Shown here piece after piece: positions 44,938 to 55,336 of a stretch of 64,000 nucleotides of DNA. The DNA lies in NCBI GenBank assembly GCA_009731425.1, contig AP018794.1, positions 3,107,960 through 3,171,959 on the forward strand, written 5' to 3'. Position 1 is the first letter of the stretch, and every line of letters starts with the position of its first letter. The translations under genes and the position numbers were made by a program. The notes under the pieces are model-generated. The model did no database searches and was not told the origin of the DNA. It saw only the letters and a list, made by a program, of their open reading frames with translations. The DNA comes from Lachnospiraceae bacterium KM106-2. Its GTDB lineage: Bacteria > Bacillota > Clostridia > Lachnospirales > Lachnospiraceae.

Positions 44938-46507
44938 ATACTGATGGCATTGCTGCGATCAATTCTTTTGTATACTCTTGTTTCGGTCTATGATAAATTT
45001 CTAATCGACTTCCTTCTTCTACAATTCTTCCATCTTTCATTACGACAACTCGGTCACAGAAATTGTAGACCACATTTAAGTCATGAGAGATAAATAAATA
45101 AGAAAGCTGATATTCCTTCTTTAACTCACGTAGTAAAACTAGTATTTGCTCTTGTATGGTCACATCTAAGGCAGATACAGGTTCATCTAGCAGTAACACC
45201 TTTGAACCGGTTAAAATGGCACAGGCGATCGCTACACGCTGTCTCTGGCCGCCACTTAATCTTGAAATATACCGATCAGCATAAGAACCATCTAATCCTA
45301 CTTTACTAAGGATCTCTTCTACCTTTTCTTTTCGCTGCTGCTTTGATAAATTCTTCTGTAATCTCAACGGCTCCTCTAACAAGAATTCAATTCGTTTTGC
45401 TGGATTTAAACTGCTATAAGGATCCTGAAATACCATTTGCGGATGATGACCGCATAGATCAACGGTTCCTTCATAATCGGAGATCAATCCTAGAAATGTC
45501 TTAGCAAGTGTAGTCTTTCCACTTCCACTTTCTCCAACAATTCCTAAAGTCTCACCACTTTTTAATGAAAGAGAGACATCAAATAATACCTGTTTTCTTT
45601 TGCGTTTATTAAATAATGTTGTACGCTCTTTATAATACGAATTAATATGATCTGCCTGCATCACTGCTTCCGTTGTAGCCGCAATCTCTTCTTTCTCCTG
45701 CTTATGGTTTCCTTCCATCTTTGGTACTGCTGCCAGCAGCTTCTTCGTATAATCTTCCTTAGGATCCTCAAAGATAGCTTTAACTGTTCCTTCTTCCACA
45801 ATAATACCTTGATTCATGATCAAAGTCCTAGAACACAATTTACGGACGATACCAAGGTCATGAGAGATAAAGATAACCGCCGTTCCATGCTTCTTACATA
45901 ATTCTTTGATCAATTCTAGAATTTGTGCCTGTACTGTAACATCAAGAGCAGTTGTTGGTTCATCTGCAAATAAGACCTTCGGTCTACAGATCATTGCCAT
46001 TGCGATCATAACACGCTGTCTCATTCCACCTGATAATTCATGAGGATACTTCTGATATAGATTCTTAGCATCCTTAAGTCCTACCTCCTGCATCATCTCA
46101 TAGACAGCTTTTCTCGCTTCTTCTTTTGTATATTTCTTTTCTTCATGCAAATATAGAACTTCCTCAATCTGAGGTCCAATCTTTAAAACCGGATTTAATG
46201 ATGTCATAGGTTCTTGAAAAATCATAGATAGATCATTTCCACGAAGTTCACGTAACTTCTTCTCCGAAAACGATAAATAATCCATGCCTTGATAAGAGAT
46301 ACTTCCCTCTTTAACTTCAAGGTTTTTCTTTAATAATCCCATGATTCCCAAGACAGTCATTGATTTCCCAGAACCACTTTCCCCAACAATTCCTAAAATC
46401 TCACCCTCTTTTAGTGAAAAAGAGAGTCCTTTTACGATTGCATTCTGACTATCTCTTGGTCCAATTACAAGATTTTCTATCTTTAATAATGTATTATTTT
46501 GTTCCAT
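44936..46507 (-). CDS. Peptide ABC importer, fused double ATPase (DppD-DppF type)
   Basis: Two complete ABC domains in one chain of 523 residues. The first has GESGSGKS (42-49), LSGGMRQRV and [13 protein letters not shown]; the second has [21 protein letters not shown] and [13 protein letters not shown]. The joining region carries the oligopeptide-type C-terminal tail of the first domain. Most systems encode DppD and DppF apart; one-gene fusions such as GsiA or YejF are known. Start ATG 46507 has GGGAGGA ahead; upstream frame to 46615 overlaps the permease gene. Last gene of the importer operon. Confidence 0.95.
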   Translation of the reverse strand: MEQNNTLLKIENLVIGPRDSQNAIVKGLSFSLKEGEILGIVGESGSGKSMTVLGIMGLLKKNLEVKEGSISYQGMDYLSFSEKKLRELRGNDLSMIFQEPMTSLNPVLKIGPQIEEVLYLHEEKKYTKEEARKAVYEMMQEVGLKDAKNLYQKYPHELSGGMRQRVMIAMAMICRPKVLFADEPTTALDVTVQAQILELIKELCKKHGTAVIFISHDLGIVRKLCSRTLIMNQGIIVEEGTVKAIFEDPKEDYTKKLLAAVPKMEGNHKQEKEEIAATTEAVMQADHINSYYKERTTLFNKRKRKQVLFDVSLSLKSGETLGIVGESGSGKTTLAKTFLGLISDYEGTVDLCGHHPQMVFQDPYSSLNPAKRIEFLLEEPLRLQKNLSKQQRKEKVEEILSKVGLDGSYADRYISRLSGGQRQRVAIACAILTGSKVLLLDEPVSALDVTIQEQILVLLRELKKEYQLSYLFISHDLNVVYNFCDRVVVMKDGRIVEEGSRLEIYHRPKQEYTKELIAAMPSV

Positions 46508-46524
46508 AGAATCCTCCCACTTAA

Positions 46525-47325
46525 TTAGGAATGTAATCTTGTATAGTGTTCGCCAACTAAACTTACCCCTAGTACTGTAATAATAATTAATATTCCTGGT
46601 GCAAGTGTATACCAAGGTGTGGTCATCATATAAGTCTGAGACTCTGCTAACATTCTTCCAAGGCTTGCATCTGGTGGCTGTACTCCAAGACCTAAATAAC
46701 TCATACCGGCTTCTGCAAGTACTGCATTATTAAATCCTATCGCAATGGATGACCAAAGGATCGGAAGTGTGTTAGGTAAAATATGTACGAACATAATTCG
46801 CATATGGCTAACACCCATGATCCTAGCATTTTTTACATAATCCATCTGTTTGCATGCTACATATTCACTTCTCATAACCCTTGCAAAACTTGGGATAAAT
46901 GATATGCTAAGCGCTAATATAATATTGTATTTTCCAACACCTGTAATACTTACAATGATCAATGCAAGAAGGATACTTGGAAAAGAAGCCAAAATATCAT
47001 TGAAACGCATGATGACTTCATCCAGCATTCCACCGACATAACCAGTGATCACACCAATGATCGCTCCAATGCTTCCTCCAATGAGAACCGTAGCGATCGC
47101 AATTAAGAAGGTCGTTCTTCCACCTTCCATAACACGACTTAAAATATCACGTCCAAAGTTATCTGTTCCAAACAAATGGCTGATACTAGGCGCCTGATTC
47201 TTTAAACTTCCGCTCATTGCATTGGGATCGTATGGTGTATAGAAAAAGCCAACCACAATTAAAATCAATACTACACTAGTTAGTACAAGCCCGATGATAT
47301 AATTGGTATCTCTCTTACGACTCAT
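46525..47325 (-). CDS. Peptide ABC importer permease, DppC type
   Basis: Six helices; the N-terminal half has the DppC-type HLFGTDNFGRDILSRVMEGGR, and the cytoplasmic EAA-like loop is EYVACKQMDYVKNARIMGVSHMRI split over residues 150-175. 266 residues, slightly short but complete. It lies 21 bp after the DppB-type gene and carries no extra domain. Confidence 0.94.
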   Translation of the reverse strand: MSRKRDTNYIIGLVLTSVVLILIVVGFFYTPYDPNAMSGSLKNQAPSISHLFGTDNFGRDILSRVMEGGRTTFLIAIATVLIGGSIGAIIGVITGYVGGMLDEVIMRFNDILASFPSILLALIIVSITGVGKYNIILALSISFIPSFARVMRSEYVACKQMDYVKNARIMGVSHMRIMFVHILPNTLPILWSSIAIGFNNAVLAEAGMSYLGLGVQPPDASLGRMLAESQTYMMTTPWYTLAPGILIIITVLGVSLVGEHYTRLHS

Positions 47326-47346
47326 AATTTATCCTTTCTGCTCTAT

Positions 47347-48291
47347 CTATGCTTCCAAATTAATTCTAGGATCCACATATTGATATAAGATATCAACGAT
47401 ACAGTTTAAGACTAATACCACAGCTGTGATATAAAGAACTATAATCTGCACACATGCAAGATCTCTTGCTGAGATTGAAACGACAAGAAGTCTTCCTAGT
47501 CCAGGTAAGTTAAAGACCTGTTCTACGATAATACTGCCCGCTAATACGTCAGCGATGATCATTGCAAAAAATGTGATAACCGGGATTAATGCATTTTTTA
47601 ATACATGTTTATATAAAATTCCTCTTTCGCTATTCCCTTTACTCTTAGCAGTTCGAACATAATCCATATCTAACTGTCTGATCACACTGCTTCGAAGGAA
47701 TTTCACCATCATTGCAATCTTAGGTATTGCTACTGCTATAGCTGGAAAGAGCAAACAAGATACATATCCTGCAAAGCTTTCCTCCATACGAATATATTGC
47801 CCTGGTACAAACCATTTTAGTAGAATTCCAAAGACAAGTGTGAGGATGAGTCCAAGAAAAAACGGAGGAATACTCATTCCTAGTTGGTTTAAGAAAGTGA
47901 TGATTCGATCTAACGTCGATCCCTCTCTCTTAGCTGATATAATTGCAATCGGAACACTGCAAAATAGTATTAATAAGATACTGATGACTGCAATTCCAAT
48001 GGTGACCGGAAAACGTTCTGTTACTAATTGTTTTACCGGCATATGATATTGTGTTGATGTTCCAAAATCACCGGTTACTACGCCACCGATGAACCTTGCA
48101 TACCTTTGATAAATCGGATCGTTAAATCCCATTTCTTCTCGAAGAGCTTCTACCTGCTCTTCACTCGCATCCATTCCTAAAGAGGATAGCGCACTATCCC
48201 CCGGAATGATATCAAAGGCGACAAAGGTTAGAAACGATGCGAGCAACAATGTGATAATGAGAGTTACGATTTTTTTTATCCCATATTTCAT
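47347..48291 (-). CDS. Peptide ABC importer permease, DppB type
   Basis: A 314-residue permease with one N-terminal helix, the periplasmic LREEMGFNDPIYQRYARF segment typical of DppB, and the loop MDYVRTAKSKGNSERGILYKH (coupling helix) followed by VLKNALIPVITF. It forms the translocation pore with the DppC-type protein. The gap to the binding-protein gene is 21 bp. Confidence 0.95.
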   Translation of the reverse strand: MKYGIKKIVTLIITLLLASFLTFVAFDIIPGDSALSSLGMDASEEQVEALREEMGFNDPIYQRYARFIGGVVTGDFGTSTQYHMPVKQLVTERFPVTIGIAVISILLILFCSVPIAIISAKREGSTLDRIITFLNQLGMSIPPFFLGLILTLVFGILLKWFVPGQYIRMEESFAGYVSCLLFPAIAVAIPKIAMMVKFLRSSVIRQLDMDYVRTAKSKGNSERGILYKHVLKNALIPVITFFAMIIADVLAGSIIVEQVFNLPGLGRLLVVSISARDLACVQIIVLYITAVVLVLNCIVDILYQYVDPRINLEA

Positions 48292-48312
48292 TTCCTTTCC
48301 CGCCTTTCTAAA

Positions 48313-49887
48313 TTATTTTTTTAAATATACTTTTGCCATATCCTGTACGTATACTGGATAGAATGTGTATCCACCAAGCTTTTTATTAACAGCTACTAAT
48401 AGTGGTGGATCCTGGATGTAAACACTCGCTGCATCCTCAGCTAATAATTTCTGTAATGTTTTATAACTTGCTACTTTTTCCTTATCATCAACCGTATTGA
48501 TCGCAGTATCGAGCACTTTATCATACTCTTCGTTTTTGTAATTTACAAAGTTGTTAGTTGCTTTTGAAGAGTAACGCTCTAATAAGGATCTTGCTGATAA
48601 TTTACCATCAAGTCCAACGATCGTTGCCTGATAGTTACGTTTCTGGTATACATCGCTTAACCATGTATTCCATTCCACTTTCTGAATCTTAGCTGTAATT
48701 CCAACACTCTTTAACTGCTCTACAATTACCTGTGCTGTATCAACATGATATTGATAATTGCTTGGTACTGTAATTGTAAATGTAAAACCGTTTGGATATC
48801 CGGCTTTTGTTAAATACTCTTTTGCTTTTGCCGCATCTGTCTGATACATATTCACTAGACTAGAATCGAAATATTTTTTGTATCCAGAATACATATTGGA
48901 TCCTAAAATATTACCTCTTCCACCTGCCACCATATCAAGGATCGCTTGCTTATCAATTGCATAATTTAAAGCTTTACGAACATCCTCGTTGTTAAATGGC
49001 TCTTTGTCATTGTTCAAGAAAAGACCTTGAACTAAGTTCATATTACCTACTTCTACATTAAATTGATTCTTTAGCTGAGTTGCCTGATCATCTGTCAAAT
49101 ATGGATAGATGTCAATGGAACCTGCCGTAAGCTCAGTAAATGCGCTATCTGTGTTTGCAACGATCTTAAAGGTAACTTTATCAAGATATGCTTTGCCATC
49201 TTGGTTCCAGTAATCATCGTTTTTCTCCACAACAAAACTTTCTAATGGCTTATAAGATACAAATTTAAATGGACCCGTTCCGACTGGAGCACTGTCTTGC
49301 TTATCATAATCCTTTGGAATGATCGCAAGTGTCATATAACCGATCAACTCAGTATCTGCACTCTTTAATGAAACAACTATGGTCTTATCATCTGTCTTTT
49401 CTACCTTCGAAATGTTTTGAAGCGCCGAGTCAACATAAACAGACTTGTCAGTCTTGTCCAATAACCCCGCGCTTCGCTTAATCGAATATACTACATCCTC
49501 TGCTGTAACAACATTTCCATTGTGGAACTTAACACCATCACGTAACGTGAACGTATAAGTCTTTCCATCTTTGGAAACTTCATATTTACTTGCTACAGCT
49601 GGAACTAAATTTCCCTTTTCATCTGGTTTTACTAAACCTTCAAAAATATTAAACAACACTTCTTTAGTTCCTGCCGCGATTGCTTTACCTGGGTCAAGAC
49701 TATCCAAATCCTGCTGTATGCCAACTACGATACTTCCCCCGTTTGTTGGCTTTCCTTGAGACATATTATCCTCTACATTTGGAGATGGGCTGCTATCACT
49801 CTTTGACTTATCGCCTGAGCATCCACTCAGTGCAACAGTCATGACAGTTAATAGAAGCGCAAGCTTGGTTAATGAATTCTTCTTCAT
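48313..49887 (-). CDS. Peptide ABC importer solute-binding lipoprotein (family 5)
   Basis: Signal peptide with lipobox ALSGC (Cys23), then a Ser/Asp-rich linker and a family-5 binding protein: GTKEVLFNIFEGLVK, YTFTLRDGVKFHNGNVVTAEDV and VRKALNYAIDK are diagnostic. It catches dipeptides or oligopeptides outside the cell and hands them to the permeases. ATG 49887 has GGAGG upstream and gives a proper signal peptide; ATG 49926 is too far upstream. Its promoter is at 49937-49965. Confidence 0.95.
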   Translation of the reverse strand: MKKNSLTKLALLLTVMTVALSGCSGDKSKSDSSPSPNVEDNMSQGKPTNGGSIVVGIQQDLDSLDPGKAIAAGTKEVLFNIFEGLVKPDEKGNLVPAVASKYEVSKDGKTYTFTLRDGVKFHNGNVVTAEDVVYSIKRSAGLLDKTDKSVYVDSALQNISKVEKTDDKTIVVSLKSADTELIGYMTLAIIPKDYDKQDSAPVGTGPFKFVSYKPLESFVVEKNDDYWNQDGKAYLDKVTFKIVANTDSAFTELTAGSIDIYPYLTDDQATQLKNQFNVEVGNMNLVQGLFLNNDKEPFNNEDVRKALNYAIDKQAILDMVAGGRGNILGSNMYSGYKKYFDSSLVNMYQTDAAKAKEYLTKAGYPNGFTFTITVPSNYQYHVDTAQVIVEQLKSVGITAKIQKVEWNTWLSDVYQKRNYQATIVGLDGKLSARSLLERYSSKATNNFVNYKNEEYDKVLDTAINTVDDKEKVASYKTLQKLLAEDAASVYIQDPPLLVAVNKKLGGYTFYPVYVQDMAKVYLKK

Positions 49888-49936
49888 AAAATCCTCCACG
49901 ATTCTAATATTTCTCTCATTCATCATTGTCGTGTTA

Positions 49937-49965
49937 ATATTACACTTTTTCTACATTCTTTTCAA
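49937..49965 (-). promoter_or_regulatory. Predicted promoter of the peptide importer
   Basis: On the minus strand: -35 TTGAAA (49960-49965), 17 bp, -10 TAATAT (49937-49942), in the 104-bp gap after the M20 gene. Confidence 0.6.
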
Positions 49966-49991
49966 GGGTATCCCTCACAAAATATGGTATT

Positions 49992-51152
49992 TTATTCAGT
50001 ACATCCCGCTAAAGCAAATGCAACATATAATTTTGTCGCATGAAGAACCGCTTTCTCATCAATATTAAAGCGATTATGATGGTTAGGATAGGCCCTTCCC
50101 AACGCCTCATTTCCAGCACCAACAAAAGCAAATACACCTGGTACTCTCTGTTGATAGGTGGAAAAATCCTCTCCTAAGAAAATCTTTGGAACTGTTACAA
50201 ATGCCTTCTCATCAAAAAATTCTTTTGCCTTATCTAATGCCTTTTCTGTCAATACTTCATCGTTAGATACAATCGGATGAAGAGACTCTCGATACTCAAT
50301 ATGAGCATGCCCATCATAAACATCAGCTGTATTATTAATAATACGATAAATGGCACTTTTAATCTGTTTGCTGTCCTCGTGACTAAAGGTTCGTACTGTC
50401 CCCTCAAATCGCGCTTCTCCAGAAATAATATTGTGCTGGGTTCCTGATTCAAAATGTCCGATGGATACAACTGCACTCTTGCCAGGGTCAAACTCTCTAC
50501 TGATGATCGTCTGAAGATTCATGATCGTTGCTGCTCCCATAACGGTAGCATCTACACATTGATGTGGCTTTCCAGCATGCCCTGATTTCCCGGAAAGGCG
50601 AACTTTAAAATTATCTGTACATGCCATACGTGGTCCTGCCTCAATAGAGATTTCTCCACAAGGCATATCAGTAAAGACATGTAATCCATAAATTTCATCC
50701 ACATCATCCATATATCCTTCATCGCAGATGATCTTAGCACCCATACAATTTTCTTCTGATGGTTGGAAAATCAGCTTAATCGTACAATTCAGCTCATCTT
50801 CTATACTTTTCAAAATATCTGCTGCTCCCAATAAAGCTGCCATATGAGCATCATGACCACAGGCATGCATAACACCCGGATTTACGGAACAATAAGAGAT
50901 TTCATTCTTTTCTTGTACTCGAAGACCATCCATATCAGCACGAAGAGCGATCACCTTATCTCCTTTTCCGATGATGCCGATCACTCCAGTCTCTCCAACC
51001 TCGATAAAAGGGATATCCATATTTTCCAACTCACTTTTAATTCTCTCGGATGTATCGTACTCATGCATTCCTAACTCTGGATACTTATGAAAATGCTTTC
51101 GTAAGCGAATAATATAATTGCTTCTCAGTTCTATTTCTTTTTTGATATCCAT
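49992..51152 (-). CDS. M20 family metallo-amidohydrolase
   Basis: The active-site pattern VMHACGHDAHMAALLGAA (Cys-Gly-His with Asp), FQPSEENCMGAKIICDEG and YGLHVFTDMPCG follows the M20D family (hippurate, IAA-amino acid and N-acetyl-diaminopimelate hydrolases). A dimerisation domain fills about residues 180-290, with the final metal His in NHHNRF. It cleaves an acyl or peptide amide in the cytoplasm. Position ahead of the peptide importer suggests hydrolysis of an imported N-acyl amino acid or peptide. The exact substrate is not predictable. It starts one base after the P-type ATPase stop. Confidence 0.92.
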   Translation of the reverse strand: MDIKKEIELRSNYIIRLRKHFHKYPELGMHEYDTSERIKSELENMDIPFIEVGETGVIGIIGKGDKVIALRADMDGLRVQEKNEISYCSVNPGVMHACGHDAHMAALLGAADILKSIEDELNCTIKLIFQPSEENCMGAKIICDEGYMDDVDEIYGLHVFTDMPCGEISIEAGPRMACTDNFKVRLSGKSGHAGKPHQCVDATVMGAATIMNLQTIISREFDPGKSAVVSIGHFESGTQHNIISGEARFEGTVRTFSHEDSKQIKSAIYRIINNTADVYDGHAHIEYRESLHPIVSNDEVLTEKALDKAKEFFDEKAFVTVPKIFLGEDFSTYQQRVPGVFAFVGAGNEALGRAYPNHHNRFNIDEKAVLHATKLYVAFALAGCTE

Positions 51153-51153
51153 G

Positions 51154-53481
51154 CTATTTCCTCCTCTGAATCAACCACTCTACCAATCGAATATAAATCG
51201 GATGTAACAAAATACTTACTACCATTAAACATGCAACAAATGCTACCATTCCCATCGTCAATGGTACGATGATAAAGATCTCATGAAAGATCAGTGCTTC
51301 TGCAATAAATAATGCGATAATTCCAATAAATAATATCCTTCTTCTTCCGTTAAACGGCTTACATACGCGGTAAAGAACAAGTAGTTGAGCAAATTCTGTT
51401 GATAATGTTGTTATCGTAGCGATCTGATCAACACTTCCATGAAGTCTATCGGATAAAAAGGCAATTAACACAACATTCGTAACCGTAAGAATTCCTCCTG
51501 GCAGTGCCTTTTGCAATACATGAAACAAAAAATTATCTTTTACCCGATTATAATTTGGCTCCAATGCTAATAGAAAAGAAGGAATTCCGATTGTCGTTGA
51601 GCTAATCAACGTAAGCTGTATTGGCTGATAAGGATAAGGCTTATTAATAAAGATAAAGATCAACGCCAATAAAAATGCATAAATTGTTTTCACAAGAAAT
51701 AAGGATGCCGAACGCTGTAAATTATTAATTGATCTCCTGCCTTCCGCTACAACATGAGGAAGATGTGCGAAATTGGAATCTAATAGCACCAGCTGAGATA
51801 CATTTCTAGCTGCATCACTTCCTGACTGCATTGCAATACTGCAGTCCGCTTCCTTTAATACAAGAACATCATTTACTCCATCACCGGTCATGGCTACTGT
51901 ATGATCTTTCTTCTTTAAAGATTTTACGATTGATAATTTTTGATATGGGGTAACTCGCCCAAATACATTGTAGTCTTCTACCACTCGTTCGATTTCTTCT
52001 GTATCTGTTACCTGTGTCATATCAATTGCCCGAATATCTTCAATACCAGCCTTTTTTGCAACATTGGCTACCGTTAATGGATTATCACCTGATATAATTT
52101 TAATATCTACTCCTTGATCTTTAAAATAATCAAGTGTCTCTTTTGCTTCTGAACGAATCTTATCACTAAGGATTAAAAATGCCATTGGTCTCATTGACTC
52201 TGGCAACATCTTATTCTTAACAGAATGATTGGCATGTGCTAATAATAGAACCCTCTGTCCTTCTTTTGCATATGCCTGTAGAGTATCCATTAATGGTTCT
52301 GCCTTATCTTTTAGCACATATTCAGGTGCACCAAGAATATAAGTTCCATGCTCTTTAAACTCTACCAAGCTCCATTTATTTGCCGAATTAAATGGTATCC
52401 TCTCTTGTACGACCCAGTCCATAGATTCATGATATCGTTCCTTAATCGCTAAGAAAGTAGCATTGCCATCATTGAGGCATCCCATCATAGCATTTAAGCC
52501 ATCTGCTACATCTTTTTCACTACCGTCTAGAAATACGACATCGTCAACGATCATATTTCCTTCTGTAATCGTCCCTGTCTTATCTAAGCAAAGAACATCT
52601 ACTCTTGCCAATGTCTCCACGCAATAAAGCTCCTGCACAAGAGTATGCTCTCTTGCCAGACGGATCGTACTAACTGCAAGAACTGCACTGCTTAAGAGAA
52701 CAAGTCCCTCAGGTATCATACCGATCATGGCTGCAACTGTACTGACAACTGCCCGATCAAAGTCCTGATTTCCCATATAAATCTGCTTAAATAAGAGAAT
52801 TGCGCCAAGAGGAATAATACAAGTACTGACAATCTTAATGATCCAGTTGATCGATCTCATCATCTCGGAATTTGGTTTCTTTATGTATTTCGCACCACTC
52901 ACGATCTGATTGACATAGCTCTCTTTACCAACTTTTATCGCTTGTGCTTTGACATCTCCGCTAACAATGTAACTACCGGATAAGAGCTCATCTCCAACCT
53001 GTTTTAATACCGGTTCACTTTCCCCTGTTATCATGCTCTCATCCACATCACACTGTCCCTGCGCAATAACGGCATCTACACAGACTTGATTCCCACTGTT
53101 TAAAAGCAGGATATCTCCTAATACAATATCCTTTGGATCGATCTCCTTTTTATTCCCCTCTCGTAAAACTAATGTCTTTGGAACAGAAATTAAAGTTAAA
53201 CGATCAATAATTCTCTTTGCTCTTATTTCTTGAAAAATCCCCACTGCGACATTAGAAATAACAACTCCCATAAAAAGCATATTCTTATATGAATGTACGA
53301 AAGCAACACAGATTGCTAAAAACAAATTCATTGCATTAAACAAAGTGAAAATATTTGCTTTTACGATCTGCCTAATTGTTTTCGTCGTCAGATTGTGCTG
53401 TCCGTTTACCTGACCATTGATCACTCTTCTCTCGACCTGGATTGCGGAAAGTCCTTTCTTTAAATCAGTCTTCTTATGCAT
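51154..53481 (-). CDS. Cation-translocating P-type ATPase, CtpE-like
   Basis: A 775-residue pump: VDESMITGESEPV (actuator loop), phosphorylation site CLDKTGTITEG, IKIISGDNPLTVANVAKKAG and hinge MTGDGVNDVLVLKEADCSIA. The VNDV (not VNDA) hinge and the short C-terminal domain fit the CtpE-like group linked with calcium uptake in actinobacteria; metal specificity here is not shown. No heavy-metal CPC motif or N-terminal metal-binding domain. ATG 53481 has GAGG six bases ahead and is preferred to ATG 53493. Its own promoter lies at 53532-53560. Confidence 0.9.
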   Translation of the reverse strand: MHKKTDLKKGLSAIQVERRVINGQVNGQHNLTTKTIRQIVKANIFTLFNAMNLFLAICVAFVHSYKNMLFMGVVISNVAVGIFQEIRAKRIIDRLTLISVPKTLVLREGNKKEIDPKDIVLGDILLLNSGNQVCVDAVIAQGQCDVDESMITGESEPVLKQVGDELLSGSYIVSGDVKAQAIKVGKESYVNQIVSGAKYIKKPNSEMMRSINWIIKIVSTCIIPLGAILLFKQIYMGNQDFDRAVVSTVAAMIGMIPEGLVLLSSAVLAVSTIRLAREHTLVQELYCVETLARVDVLCLDKTGTITEGNMIVDDVVFLDGSEKDVADGLNAMMGCLNDGNATFLAIKERYHESMDWVVQERIPFNSANKWSLVEFKEHGTYILGAPEYVLKDKAEPLMDTLQAYAKEGQRVLLLAHANHSVKNKMLPESMRPMAFLILSDKIRSEAKETLDYFKDQGVDIKIISGDNPLTVANVAKKAGIEDIRAIDMTQVTDTEEIERVVEDYNVFGRVTPYQKLSIVKSLKKKDHTVAMTGDGVNDVLVLKEADCSIAMQSGSDAARNVSQLVLLDSNFAHLPHVVAEGRRSINNLQRSASLFLVKTIYAFLLALIFIFINKPYPYQPIQLTLISSTTIGIPSFLLALEPNYNRVKDNFLFHVLQKALPGGILTVTNVVLIAFLSDRLHGSVDQIATITTLSTEFAQLLVLYRVCKPFNGRRRILFIGIIALFIAEALIFHEIFIIVPLTMGMVAFVACLMVVSILLHPIYIRLVEWLIQRRK

Positions 53482-53531
53482 AACCAACCTCATCTATCCT
53501 ATATTTTAAAACTTTAAGTAACTTATTCTCT

Positions 53532-53560
53532 ATTATACTCAACATTATTAATCTTATAAA
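53532..53560 (-). promoter_or_regulatory. Predicted promoter of the P-type ATPase
   Basis: On the minus strand: -35 TTTATA (53555-53560), 17 bp, -10 TATAAT (53532-53537). Confidence 0.55.
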
Positions 53561-53562
53561 GT

Positions 53563-53588
53563 AAAAAAGAGTTTGGCTCGCCAAACTC
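53563..53588 (-). terminator. Strong hairpin with U-tract ahead of the ATPase promoter
   Basis: GAGTTTGG (53569-53576), loop CTCG, CCAAACTC (53581-53588); on the minus strand six U follow. It cannot end the chemotaxis gene, which already has a terminator at 53709-53751, so it implies another transcript or a transposed element. Confidence 0.75.
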
Positions 53589-53644
53589 TCTACGCCGAAC
53601 GCGATCACAAAGTGATAATCCCATTCCGCGTGAGTGTGCATCTT

Positions 53645-53712
53645 GGCTTTCTTCATTTCAGAAAGCCTTTTAATTTATAGGAGAGTTCATAGAACTTTCC
53701 TATAAATTAAAA
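53645..53712. repeat. Hairpin and 45-bp palindrome in the gap
   Basis: Hairpin GGCTTTCT/AGAAAGCC (53645-53667, T-tract on the plus side) is followed at once by a near-perfect palindrome 53668-53712 with 15-bp arms TTTTAATTTATAGGA/TCCTATAAATTAAAA and a smaller inner stem GTTC/GAAC. Confidence 0.75.
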
Positions 53713-53751
53713 AAGATCCTAAAAATAGACCGCTGTCTACTTTTAGGATCT
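53709..53751 (-). terminator. Terminator of the chemotaxis receptor gene
   Basis: AGATCCTAAAA (53714-53724) pairs with TTTTAGGATCT (53741-53751), with inner AGAC/GTCT; on the minus strand it is followed by a U-tract. It starts eight bases after the stop codon. Confidence 0.85.
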
Positions 53752-53758
53752 GATCAAT

Positions 53759-55246
53759 TTACATATACTTATCTACTCTATGAACAATCTCAAGAACATG
53801 ATCCAAACTTATTTTTGCAACATTGGCATCCTGTTTACTTGATTCGCTGACTGCAGTTGCTTCCTGGCTACTAGCTGTAATCTCCTCACTTGTAGCAGAT
53901 AATTGACTAATGCTGTCTACGATACGATCATTATGTGTTGAGACATCTGATAACATCTCCCCAACTGATTGGATATTCTCATGAAGTTCTGCAATGTTAT
54001 CTGCCATCTCTTTGTAATGCTCAACCGCATCATTAATAACCGTTCCTTGTGCATCTGTTGCTTGTATCGACTCTTTTACATTGTCTCCTGCTTCAACTGC
54101 ATTCTTATTTAATTCTTCAACAATCTGTGAAATACTCTCAGTTGATTGTCTTGTCTGTTCGGCTAATTGTCTAATTTGTTCTGCTACAACAGCAAAACCT
54201 CTTCCTGCTTCCCCTGCTCTCGCACTTTCAATAGAAGCATTCAATGCTAATAAATTAGTTTGACTTGAGATCTCAAAGATCATCTCTGTAATCGCTTGAA
54301 CTTCTTTTGTTCTCTCTTGAAGTTTCACCATAGAATCCATAACTTGACGGTTGGTTTCAGAGATTGTCTGAGATTGATCTTTAAGATTTCCCATTGTCTT
54401 CTGACTATTCTCAATCGTTTCTTTCGAACGATCTGCTAATTCCATAACCTGCTGCGTATGATCTAACGTTGTATAGATATTATCCTGAATAGATTTTGTC
54501 ATGACTGACTGTTCTTCAATATTTTCCGCATTCGACTGAGTACTTTGAGAAATCTCACCTACTGCTTCATTTACGATCTCAGTTGACTGCTCTAACTTGT
54601 CTACGATCTCTTTTGTCTTAACAGATTCCTCTTGTACGACCTTAGAAATATTTAAAATATCATCTAAGATTTCTTTTTGAATCTCTTGTTCATCCATTAA
54701 ACTCTGTGTAATATCATGAGTAAACTTATGACCAAGTAATACGATCGAGTAAATGATACCTACAGTTAAGTAAATAACACCTAATTCTTGTAAGTATACG
54801 GTATTTCCATCTTCTACGACTCTTAAAATGATCAATGCTGTATATTCAAGCATACCAAAGAAATACATGATCTTTGTAAATTTAACATCGTAAAAAAGTA
54901 CGGTTACAAGCAAAGCCGGTACTATAGCAATTCTTGCATAATCCCCTACTTTAAAATATACATAAAACAAATACATGATCAAAAATGATCCCAGTACAAA
55001 ATAACGTAATTTCTTTGACTGCTTATTTTTAAAATATAATACTAAATCAATTACAATTACTACAGCTGATAGACCAGCCATAGCCATTAACATGCTTTTA
55101 GATCCTTCGCCTTTAGCCATCATGTTAAACGCGGATAAAATACAGACAAGTAAAATGGCACTAATTGCAATGGCCATATTCTTATTTACACGCTTGTCTC
55201 TTTGTGACTTTTCTTTGTACTTTCGTGTCTTAACTTCCTGTTCCAT
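53759..55246 (-). CDS. Methyl-accepting chemotaxis protein with six-TM sensor region
   Basis: A basic N-terminal 25 residues lead into six helices (about 25-185) with short loops and no periplasmic ligand domain. Residues 200-495 are the signalling coiled coil; the hairpin tip [32 protein letters not shown] is recognisable in parts ([24 protein letters not shown]). HAMP is absent. Such receptors sense membrane state or small molecules within the bilayer. Flagellar or che genes are not in the window. AAGGAGGA precedes the ATG. Confidence 0.92.
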   Translation of the reverse strand: MEQEVKTRKYKEKSQRDKRVNKNMAIAISAILLVCILSAFNMMAKGEGSKSMLMAMAGLSAVVIVIDLVLYFKNKQSKKLRYFVLGSFLIMYLFYVYFKVGDYARIAIVPALLVTVLFYDVKFTKIMYFFGMLEYTALIILRVVEDGNTVYLQELGVIYLTVGIIYSIVLLGHKFTHDITQSLMDEQEIQKEILDDILNISKVVQEESVKTKEIVDKLEQSTEIVNEAVGEISQSTQSNAENIEEQSVMTKSIQDNIYTTLDHTQQVMELADRSKETIENSQKTMGNLKDQSQTISETNRQVMDSMVKLQERTKEVQAITEMIFEISSQTNLLALNASIESARAGEAGRGFAVVAEQIRQLAEQTRQSTESISQIVEELNKNAVEAGDNVKESIQATDAQGTVINDAVEHYKEMADNIAELHENIQSVGEMLSDVSTHNDRIVDSISQLSATSEEITASSQEATAVSESSKQDANVAKISLDHVLEIVHRVDKYM

Positions 55247-55336
55247 GTCAATCCTCCTTGATATTTATCTTTAGTACATAAACTCTTATTGTCATTTTCG
55301 ACATTACTGTAATAAAACTTTATAGCAAAAAAGATA

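Noticed and set aside
53474..53656. 60-codon minus-strand frame in the hairpin block
   Set aside because: Encoded by terminator and palindrome sequence, no ribosome site, and overlaps the ATPase promoter and start.
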